Part shown: positions 7,140-13,203 of the stretch, piece by piece | How positions within the stretch are numbered: position 1 is the stretch's first letter | Layout: each line of letters begins with the position of its first letter | Source of the DNA: JBCCMB01 sp039026555 | Lineage (GTDB): Bacteria; Pseudomonadota; Alphaproteobacteria; Caulobacterales; Hyphomonadaceae | Direction of reading: 5' to 3' | Assembly (NCBI GenBank): GCA_039026555.1 | Contig: JBCCMB010000068.1 | Coordinates: forward strand, 1-13,927 | DNA length: 13,927 nucleotides | Translations under genes and position numbers: made by a program | Notes under the pieces: generated by a model | Databases searched by the model: none | The model's input: the letters and a program-made list of their open reading frames with translations, nothing else | Told to the model about the DNA's origin: nothing

Positions 7140-8438
7140 TCAAACATTGTCTCGAAGCCAAGCAAAGGTTTTTCGCAATAGGCCGGCGGTCTCCAAACTC
7201 TTCGCATGCCGGGCGAAACCAGCCCCGTTCGCATCCGGCGGCCCCGCCATTTCCCACCTTAGCAAACCCGCCGCAGCGGTGAAAGCGGCGGTTTCATATC
7301 TTTCACCTAATCCAATGGTTTTGGCGGGACGCGCCAAGCGCACAGGCGCCCGAAACACATCTTCCGCCACGTCTTTAACGCCCGGCAATAGGCTTCCGCC
7401 GCCTGTAAGTACGATGCGTCTCGGCAACGGACGGCCTGTGGCGGAGGCTTTCGACAAGCGCGCATCGACAAGTTCGAAAATCTCTTCAACACGCGGGCGG
7501 ATCATGCCGGCCAATTGTCCTTTGGACAGCCTAGACGCCTCAAGACGCCCATCATCGCCCAATCGCGGCGCATCCACCATGTCGAAGGCGTCGACTTCGG
7601 TCAGCGTCGCGGCGCCGTGCAGCGTTTTTAGTCTTTCTGCGGCGGACAGCGTCGTCCCGACGCCCTGAGATAGATCGTTCGACACGCGCGCGCCGCCTAT
7701 CGGCAAAGCGCTGAGATAAACAGCTCCGTCTTGATGGAAAGCCGTCGCGCTGGTGACGCCTCCGCCCATGTCGACCACGACGGCCCCTTGCTCGCGCTCA
7801 TCCTCGACCAAAGCGGCGAGCGCGCTGGCGTAGGGCGATGCGACAAAGGCCGCGGGCGTTAGATGCGCCCGGGTCACACATTGGGCGATGTTTTTCAGCG
7901 CCGGGCCTGGAACCGAAACAATCAACACCGAAGCCGTCAGCACATCGGCGAACATGCCCCGCGGATCGCGCACGCCGGCGGAGCCGTCGACGGCGTACCC
8001 CATAGGCGCCGCGTGCAGCACTTCCCGTCCGCTCGCTTTGAATTTTTGAACCGCGCCCGCCAACGCCTCGCGCACATGCGTTTCGCTAATCTCGCGCCCG
8101 CTGACCGATAGATCGAACGAGGTCGCCTCCCCTTTCAGATCCGGGCCTGACACGCCGACCACGACATCGCTGACGCGGACGCCAGCGGCGGATTCGGCTT
8201 GTTCGACAGCTAGTCGAATGGATCGCTCCAGCCCGTCCATGTCGACCACAGCGCCGGATACGACGCCGCGGCTGGATTGGTCGCCGGCTCCCGCTATTTT
8301 AATAACGCCGTCGGACATATCGGCCCGGCGCGAGATCAAGCAGCCAATCTTGGATGAACCGATATCGAGCGCCGCAACGAGGGGAGTTTTGCCGGCGGCT
8401 CGATCGCGTATTAGCAGTCTTTGAGATAGAGTGGACAT
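7140..8438 (-). CDS. ftsA: Cell division protein FtsA
   Basis: FtsA is the actin-like ATPase that ties FtsZ filaments to the inner membrane and recruits later divisome proteins. The 432 residues contain the actin-fold nucleotide motifs: phosphate-1 ALDIGSSKIGCLI at 23-35, phosphate-2 VVVDMGGGVTSAT at 220-232, and the adenosine motif IVLTGGGSLLPG at 342-353. Between phosphate-1 and phosphate-2 is the 1C subdomain characteristic of FtsA. The last residues (GLLRKTFAWLRDNV, 419-432) form the amphipathic helix expected to insert in the membrane. The ATG lies 4 bp after the ftsQ stop, and an AGGAGG (8450-8455) inside the end of ftsQ serves as its ribosome site, so translation is probably coupled. 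Confidence 0.97.
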   Translation of the reverse strand: MSTLSQRLLIRDRAAGKTPLVAALDIGSSKIGCLISRRADMSDGVIKIAGAGDQSSRGVVSGAVVDMDGLERSIRLAVEQAESAAGVRVSDVVVGVSGPDLKGEATSFDLSVSGREISETHVREALAGAVQKFKASGREVLHAAPMGYAVDGSAGVRDPRGMFADVLTASVLIVSVPGPALKNIAQCVTRAHLTPAAFVASPYASALAALVEDEREQGAVVVDMGGGVTSATAFHQDGAVYLSALPIGGARVSNDLSQGVGTTLSAAERLKTLHGAATLTEVDAFDMVDAPRLGDDGRLEASRLSKGQLAGMIRPRVEEIFELVDARLSKASATGRPLPRRIVLTGGGSLLPGVKDVAEDVFRAPVRLARPAKTIGLGERYETAAFTAAAGLLRWEMAGPPDANGAGFARHAKSLETAGLLRKTFAWLRDNV

Positions 8439-8442
8439 GTGA

Positions 8443-9312
8443 TCACGCGCCTCCTACGGGAAGGCTTGCGATCGCCATGGGTTTGGCGGGGCGCAGGGCG
8501 AAATGATCCGGATCGCGCGCATCAATCCGCGCCACGCGCAGATCCAGCACGGACGCGCGCGCATGCAACTCAATCAACGCATCCAACGCCTCTTCCAATC
8601 GGTCATCTTCGGGCAAGGCCAATTCTGCACCAGACTTCAATTTTAGATCCCAACGACGTTCACCGACGCGCAAAGCGGCGTCCAACCGCTCAGCGATCAG
8701 GGGGCGGGTTTCTAAAGCCGCGATCAAAGTTGGCGCCGCGGCGCCGCCCTTAGAGCCGACAATTTTCGGGAGGTCAGCGTAATCGCTTACGTCTTTCGAA
8801 GCTAACGTCGCGCCATCTTCATCCACCACGCCCCACGCGCCGGCGGTCTGCCAAACGGCCAGCGGACGACGCGGCTCGGCGATAATCATGATCTGGTCCG
8901 GCCATAAGCGAAGCACCCCGACGCGACCGACCGACTGTAAGGTTTCCACACGCGCTTTGATACGATGCGGATCCGCCCGAAACATGTTTTCGCCCGGCTC
9001 GACCGCAGCCGCGTTTAGAACTTCCGCCTTGGTTTGCGGATCAAGACCAGGGGTCAAAACATGACGCACGCTTAGACCGGTCGTACGCGCCGCAGTGTCG
9101 AAACCGGATTGCACGGAGCGGTCGAATTCGTTGAGCGAACCACCCATCCACGCCGCCAGCGCCGCCATAGACGCGCCGGCGATGATCGTGCCCAGCGCAT
9201 AGGTCGACACGCGCTCGGATAGGGTTTTCGGCGTCGGCTCGGGAGCCGGGGCCGGTTTGCGTCCTCCACGGGCGCCGCCGCGTTTTGCGGGTCCGCCTTT
9301 TACCTTGGACAT
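8443..9312 (-). CDS. ftsQ: Cell division protein FtsQ
   Basis: FtsQ is a bitopic inner-membrane divisome protein that bridges early and late division proteins. With the start at 9312 it has 289 residues. It has a basic, Gly/Pro-rich cytoplasmic tail (1-35), a single membrane span at about 37-58 (YALGTIIAGASMAALAAWM), a POTRA domain at about 78-148 (beginning GLSVRHVLTPGL and including GENMFRADPHRI), then the FtsQ beta domain (VWQTAGAWGVVDEDG, WDLKLKSGAELALP). The start at 9312 is preferred over 9333 because AGAGGA (9319-9324) lies 6 bp ahead of it. The gene overlaps the end of ddl by 13 bp and runs straight into ftsA, the classical ddl-ftsQ-ftsA order. Confidence 0.95.
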   Translation of the reverse strand: MSKVKGGPAKRGGARGGRKPAPAPEPTPKTLSERVSTYALGTIIAGASMAALAAWMGGSLNEFDRSVQSGFDTAARTTGLSVRHVLTPGLDPQTKAEVLNAAAVEPGENMFRADPHRIKARVETLQSVGRVGVLRLWPDQIMIIAEPRRPLAVWQTAGAWGVVDEDGATLASKDVSDYADLPKIVGSKGGAAAPTLIAALETRPLIAERLDAALRVGERRWDLKLKSGAELALPEDDRLEEALDALIELHARASVLDLRVARIDARDPDHFALRPAKPMAIASLPVGGA

Positions 9313-10208
9313 GTTGCGTCCTCTATCATCCATCCCACCAAATCCGGAAAATCGACGCCGACATGCGCCGCCTGCTCGGGTACGAGAGACGTCGGGGTCA
9401 TGCCTGGCTGTGTGTTTGTTTCTAAGATCACCAATCGACCCGCCGCGTCGTCATATCTAAAGTCTGACCGCGTCACGCCCCGGCATCCCAACGCCCGGTG
9501 AGCCGTCACCGACGCTTCAAGCGCCGCCCGCGTGACGGTGTCGGGCAAATCGGCCGGGATCACGTGCTGCGATCCGCCAGCCTCATATTTTGCGGAGTAA
9601 TCGTAATATTCCCTTAAAGTAGAAATTTCTGTCACGGCTAAAGGTTTGTCGCCCATGACAGCCACTGTCAGCTCGCGCCCAGGAATGAAATCCTCGACCA
9701 AGACTTCATCGCCAAAGCCCCAATTCGGATCGCTGACTTCGCGCGGCGGGGAATTGGCACCTTCACGCACGATTACCACGCCGAAGCTGGAGCCCTCGGC
9801 GATCGGCTTCACCACATAGGGCGGCTCTAACACATGTCTGCGGGCCACCTCTTCGCGGGCGTAAACGCCGCCTGCAGCGACGTCCAATCCATGTTGCTCG
9901 TAGACCGCGCGCGATTTGTCTTTGTCCATCGCGAGCGCCGACGCCAGCACGCCGGAATGCGTATAGGGAAGCCCCAAAATCTCAAACAAACCCTGGACGC
10001 AGCCATCTTCGCCATAGGGGCCGTGAAGCGCGTTGAACGCCATGTCGGGAGATGCAGATTTGAGTTGGTCGGCCAAATCGCGGCCCGCGTCGATCTCAAC
10101 AACATCATAGCCCGCTTCGCGGGCCGCCTTCGCACATTCGCGGCCGGACGACAGCGATACCTCTCGTTCCGACGACCAACCGCCGGCCACGACAGCCACA
10201 CGAACCAT
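9300..10208 (-). CDS. ddl: D-alanine--D-alanine ligase
   Basis: Ddl joins two D-alanines with ATP to make the terminal dipeptide of peptidoglycan precursors, in the cytosol. The 302-residue protein has the N-terminal GGWSSEREVSLSSG loop, LHGPYGEDG at 61-69, the ATP-grasp lysine region VVKPIAEGSSFGV (132-144), DYSAKY at 203-208, and the metal-binding end ETNTQPGMTPTSLVPEQA at 263-280. The start at 10208 is chosen because AAGGAG (10215-10220) precedes it by 6 bp. A frame extension to 10280 adds 24 residues with no family match. It is the first gene of the minus-strand division cluster here. murB and murC, which commonly precede ddl, are absent; a divergent MarR gene takes that place. I saw no clear promoter in the 10209-10380 leader. 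Confidence 0.96.
   Translation of the reverse strand: MVRVAVVAGGWSSEREVSLSSGRECAKAAREAGYDVVEIDAGRDLADQLKSASPDMAFNALHGPYGEDGCVQGLFEILGLPYTHSGVLASALAMDKDKSRAVYEQHGLDVAAGGVYAREEVARRHVLEPPYVVKPIAEGSSFGVVIVREGANSPPREVSDPNWGFGDEVLVEDFIPGRELTVAVMGDKPLAVTEISTLREYYDYSAKYEAGGSQHVIPADLPDTVTRAALEASVTAHRALGCRGVTRSDFRYDDAAGRLVILETNTQPGMTPTSLVPEQAAHVGVDFPDLVGWMIEDATCPR
9603..9617 (-). promoter_or_regulatory. Candidate CtrA box inside ddl, about 290 bp before ftsQ
   Basis: The coding strand reads TTAA-GGGAATA-TTAC, seven of eight matches to TTAA-N7-TTAA. It is formed partly by the codons TTA AGG, which look uncommon in this GC-rich gene set, within a local AT-rich pocket. In Caulobacter an ftsQA promoter activated by CtrA is known. 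Here the distance is long and part of the AT-richness comes from conserved Tyr and Lys codons. Confidence 0.25.
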
Positions 10209-10383
10209 GAGCGTCTCCTTGCGTCCTCGACCCCGCGCGCACCTTTCGCGGCGCAGGCCCCAAACGTCATGCCCGCTCACAATGCATTCCCCAAGTTAAT
10301 CAAAACTCATCGTGAGAGACTGAAGGACGCTTTTTTCGACGACAGACAAAGATCAGTCGATACTCGACAGTAAAACCGCTCGA

Positions 10384-10428
10384 TTGATATTATAACTAAC
10401 TAGAGATATATATTTCGGGTTAGTTGTA
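10384..10428 (+). promoter_or_regulatory. Promoter with flanking inverted repeat (likely MarR operator) for the marR cluster
   Basis: TTGATA (10384-10389) and TATATA (10407-10412) are spaced 17 bp, a good sigma70-like pair, predicting transcription from about 10419 and a leader of about 27 nt. Inverted arms TATAACTAAC (10391-10400) and GTTAGTTGTA (10419-10428) match at nine of ten positions; one lies in the promoter spacer, the other at the predicted start. That placement is typical of repressor sites of MarR autoregulators. The ATG at 10446 lacks a strong ribosome site. Confidence 0.6.
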
Positions 10429-10445
10429 GAGCGGGGCCGACGCGC

Positions 10446-10877
10446 ATGCCGTCCGTAGATGAAAATGTTGTATCCGGCTTGATCGGCGCGATACGTAGTC
10501 TTCGCCGCCCGATCTTCAAACACGTTTCAGACACAGGACTTACCCCGGCTCAATTCATGGTGCTTGAAAGGCTGCTCAATAAGGGCCCCGGAACCGTGAA
10601 CCAGATTATCGCCGACACGCTCTCAACCAGCGGAAATGTCGGCTTGATCGTCAACAATTTGATAGATGCGGATCTCGTTGAAAAATCGCCAAATCCGGCC
10701 GACGGCCGCAGCCGTTTGATCAGCCTCACCGAGAAGGGCGACGCCAAAATTCGGGATTACTATCCCCGCCACAAAGCCGAATTGCGACGGCTGATGTCCG
10801 GCGTCAGCCGAGACGACAAAAAAAACCTGATCAAAGCGCTGTCTGAACTTAGACGCAGCGTCGACGAACAACTCTAG
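10446..10877 (+). CDS. MarR-family transcriptional regulator
   Basis: The 143-residue protein has the MarR winged-helix layout: an N-terminal dimerisation helix (VVSGLIGAIRSLRRPIFKHV), the LTPAQFMVLERLLNKGPGTVN segment (read in two parts, about 32-52), a recognition helix around LSTSGNVGLIVNNLIDADLV (59-78), and the wing PADGRSRLISLTEKG at about 84-98, then a C-terminal helix. MarR proteins usually repress their own gene and a neighbour and are released by small phenolics, lipids or oxidants. There is no cysteine in the sequence, so an OhrR-type cysteine redox switch is excluded; a ligand-binding mode is more likely. It lies 27 bp before a flavin oxidoreductase in the same direction, its likely target, and is divergent from ddl. 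The ligand is unknown. Confidence 0.93.
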   Translation: MPSVDENVVSGLIGAIRSLRRPIFKHVSDTGLTPAQFMVLERLLNKGPGTVNQIIADTLSTSGNVGLIVNNLIDADLVEKSPNPADGRSRLISLTEKGDAKIRDYYPRHKAELRRLMSGVSRDDKKNLIKALSELRRSVDEQL

Positions 10878-10904
10878 CAATTCCGAAAGCTTAAGGGCCT
10901 CAAT

Positions 10905-11954
10905 ATGACGAAAGACCAAAACATCTTGATCATCGGCGGCGGTTTCGCCGGCGCGCGCGCGGCGCAAGACCTGGTTAAATCCGGATTCTCAAATGTCAGC
11001 TTGATCGACCGGAAAGACTATTTCGAAGTCACTTATTCGACGCTGAGAACGCTCGCCAATCCAGGCTTCGGAGAGCGCGGCCGCATGCGCTATTCCGACT
11101 TTATCAAAGGCGGGTTCAAGCAGGGCGACGTGACGCAGCTTTCAAAAAATGCGGCCAAACTTGCGGACGGAAGCGAGGTTGCATTCGACACGGCGATCGT
11201 CGCAACAGGCTCGTCTTACAGCTCATTCCCCGTCGCCAAATCCGCGGAGGCGTTGAGCCTAGACGCTCGCGCCGCGGAGATGAGTTCGGAGCACGATAAA
11301 CTGGCGGCGGCGAACACAGTGCTTGTCGTCGGCGGCGGCGCGGTGGGCGTCGAACTCGCCGGCGAAATCGCCGATCACTTTCCCAACAAGACAGTTACGC
11401 TCGCCGAGGCCGGGGACCGCATTTTGAGCGACCTCAAACCCAAGGCGAGCGCCACCGCGCAAAGTCAGTTGGAAAGCTTAGGCGTTCGCGTCCTGACCGG
11501 ATCGAAACTCACGCCCGACGACGACGCCTATAAGGAGGCGGACCTTGTCTATATGTGTGTGGGCTTGACCCCGAACACCGAACTCATGAAGGCCGAGTTC
11601 GCCTCGAGCCTCGCGCCCAGCGGCCGCATCATGGTGGACGACCAATTCCGGGTCGCCGGCGCCGAGACCATCTACGCGATGGGCGATTGCGCGAGCACGC
11701 CCGATGTTAAATTCGGCTATGTCGCCGACGCCCAGGGCGCGTTGCTGGCGAAAAACATCGCCGCAGCGTCGGCCGGAAAATCAACCAAAGACTTCAAAGC
11801 ACAGCCCGTCATGTCGCTCATCCCGGTCGGACGCAGGCAAGGCGTAGCGCAAATGCCGTTTGGCGTGACAACGCTCGGCTTCTTTGTGAACATGAAACAG
11901 AAGGACATGTTCGTGTCTCGCCAATTCGCCAATCTCGGCGTCAAGGTGAAATAA
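10905..11954 (+). CDS. FAD-dependent NAD(P)H oxidoreductase, FSP1/AIFM2 (AMID)-like
   Basis: The 349-residue protein has two dinucleotide-binding motifs: GGGFAG at 11-16 for FAD and GGGAVG at 143-148 for NAD(P)H. It also has the ATG-type motif VATGSSYSS at 99-107 and a second FAD contact YAMGDC at 257-262. This is the Pyr_redox_2 fold. Overall size, the N-terminal sequence and the C-terminal end resembling DxFVxRxF favour the AIF-like AMID/FSP1 and type II NADH dehydrogenase side of the superfamily, whose members commonly reduce quinones. There is no CxxC or C(x)4C disulfide centre, so disulfide reductase and sulfide:quinone reductase roles are unlikely. No membrane span or signal peptide is visible. 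An AAGGG lies 7 bp before the ATG. It is probably co-transcribed with the MarR gene. The substrate assignment is inference. Confidence 0.85.
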   Translation: MTKDQNILIIGGGFAGARAAQDLVKSGFSNVSLIDRKDYFEVTYSTLRTLANPGFGERGRMRYSDFIKGGFKQGDVTQLSKNAAKLADGSEVAFDTAIVATGSSYSSFPVAKSAEALSLDARAAEMSSEHDKLAAANTVLVVGGGAVGVELAGEIADHFPNKTVTLAEAGDRILSDLKPKASATAQSQLESLGVRVLTGSKLTPDDDAYKEADLVYMCVGLTPNTELMKAEFASSLAPSGRIMVDDQFRVAGAETIYAMGDCASTPDVKFGYVADAQGALLAKNIAAASAGKSTKDFKAQPVMSLIPVGRRQGVAQMPFGVTTLGFFVNMKQKDMFVSRQFANLGVKVK

Positions 11955-11958
11955 GAAA

Positions 11959-11979
11959 GGGCGGCGAGCGCCGCCGCCC
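11959..11979 (+). terminator. GC-only hairpin between the oxidoreductase and SDR genes
   Basis: Four bases after the oxidoreductase stop, GGGCGGCG and CGCCGCCC form a perfect 8-bp stem around a 5-nt loop. On the plus strand no T-run follows, so it may only attenuate transcription or protect the upstream message. On the minus strand a T-rich stretch follows, but no minus-strand gene ends here. Confidence 0.4.
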
Positions 11980-12033
11980 AAAGAATGCGGTCAACGAGTT
12001 GAATCTTTGCGAGATGATGTGGGGAATTCCAAG

Positions 12034-13086
12034 ATGGAAAAAGTCTTTATCGCCGGCGGGACGGGCATGTTGGGCGCCGCCGCTGCGAAAGCGTTGTCCG
12101 ACGCCGGCGTCAAAGTGGTCGTGTCCAGCCGCAAAGACCGCGACGAAATCGGCGAGATGCTGACCGAATACAGCCCGCTGATCGAGGTTGAAAAAGTCGA
12201 ACTGTTAGATCTGGAGAGCGTTGAAGCCGCCTTCGCCAAGCACGCATTCGACGGCATGGCGGTGGTCGCGCACACACACCAATACGCGCAAACGCGAGAC
12301 AAGAATAACGAGATCTATCCCATTCTCATCAATTGCTTCGAAACCGCGCGCAAAAGCGGCGTTAAGCGCGCGGTGATGGCCGGATCCATGGCGGTCTATG
12401 GCGGACTGACGCCGCCGCTTACCGAAACCGTCACCTTCCCGCCAATCGTCGGCGCCTCCGCCGGCGCAGACCGTGATATGATGAAGACCTTCGAGGTTGC
12501 GACTAAGCGTGCGATCGAGATCATTGTCATGGATTATGGCGACGATTTCCAAATGGGCTTGTCCATCCCACCCGGTCTGCAAAAACCGGAGCCGCATGAG
12601 CTGGAGACGGTCATTCTGCGCGCGCCGTTGATGTTCGGTCCCGGTTATCAAGCGCTCGGCAACCCGCTCAGCAGTGCAGCGCATGTCGCGGCCGGGCGCA
12701 TTGACCGGTTCCAAGGATTCGCCGCCTATGGAGGCGCGCCGGCTGAGGCGCTATGGGCGTCGCTCTCATCCATTCCGGTGAATTATGTCAAAGACAATGC
12801 GGAGTGCATCCGCATCGCGTTGACGGCGGACACGCTGCCTAACCGGATCTACAACATAAATAGCGGGTTCTCGCGCAGCCCACGCGAGCAGTTTGAAGCG
12901 ATCTTGCGCGCCGCACCGGACAGCGCCGATCGGATGGGGATCACACCCGAGGATTTGCCTAACGAAGCGGTCGATCTCGGATTCACCGGCGATCTGTTCG
13001 AAGAAGACTTCGGATGGACATCGAGCTACAGCCTCGAAAGCGCGCTGGCCGATTACATTGGGTGGTTGAAAGATCACCCCTATTAG
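12034..13086 (+). CDS. NAD(P)-binding extended SDR / epimerase-dehydratase-like protein with altered catalytic Tyr
   Basis: The 350-residue protein has a Rossmann start MEKVFIAGGTGMLG with the GGTGxxG dinucleotide motif at 8-14, the NSC-type strand and helix (INCFETARKSGVKRAV), the active-site-serine motif GSMAVYG at 117-123, and RAPLMFGPG at 196-204, a variant of the R-x3-GPG motif of extended SDRs. YNINSG near 273 is also typical. The Tyr-x3-Lys pair is unusual: the text reads TFEVATKRAIE, so the Lys (158) is kept but the Tyr position (154) is Glu. The start at 12034 is chosen over a TTG at 12007 because the fold begins there and GGGGA lies just upstream. It lies 79 bp after the oxidoreductase, across a hairpin, and is probably in the same cluster. 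The substrate is unknown. Confidence 0.85.
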   Translation: MEKVFIAGGTGMLGAAAAKALSDAGVKVVVSSRKDRDEIGEMLTEYSPLIEVEKVELLDLESVEAAFAKHAFDGMAVVAHTHQYAQTRDKNNEIYPILINCFETARKSGVKRAVMAGSMAVYGGLTPPLTETVTFPPIVGASAGADRDMMKTFEVATKRAIEIIVMDYGDDFQMGLSIPPGLQKPEPHELETVILRAPLMFGPGYQALGNPLSSAAHVAAGRIDRFQGFAAYGGAPAEALWASLSSIPVNYVKDNAECIRIALTADTLPNRIYNINSGFSRSPREQFEAILRAAPDSADRMGITPEDLPNEAVDLGFTGDLFEEDFGWTSSYSLESALADYIGWLKDHPY

Positions 13087-13138
13087 AACGAACGCCTTCA
13101 GCGCCCGCAGTGCGCGCCGGCGACTCCAAAACAACAAA

Positions 13139-13180
13139 GGTCCCGCCTGTTGGACGACAATTGTCGTAACGGGCGGGACC
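13139..13180 (-). terminator. Strong intrinsic terminator after the TonB-dependent receptor gene
   Basis: Arms GGTCCCGCCTG (13139-13149) and CGGGCGGGACC (13170-13180) pair over 11 bp (one G-U). Between them is a second perfect palindrome ACGACAATTGTCGT (13154-13167). On the minus strand the hairpin is followed by TTTGTTGTTTT, so it should stop transcripts from the receptor gene, whose stop is 23 bp upstream. No T-run follows on the plus strand, so the SDR gene is less well served by it. The rest of the 13087-13203 gap shows nothing further. Confidence 0.75.
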
Positions 13181-13203
13181 AGTTGGCTAGGAGGAACTAA
13201 TGC

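Noticed and set aside
10209..10280. Longer N-terminus for Ddl starting at 10280
   Set aside because: The extra residues are Arg-rich and outside the family pattern, and a strong AAGGAG points to 10208.
10356..10368. GTCGA-TAC-TCGAC palindrome in the ddl-marR gap
   Set aside because: Short, not placed on a promoter I can identify; likely chance.
12007..12033. TTG start adding nine residues to the SDR
   Set aside because: The Rossmann strand begins at the ATG at 12034, and a better-placed ribosome site precedes that ATG.
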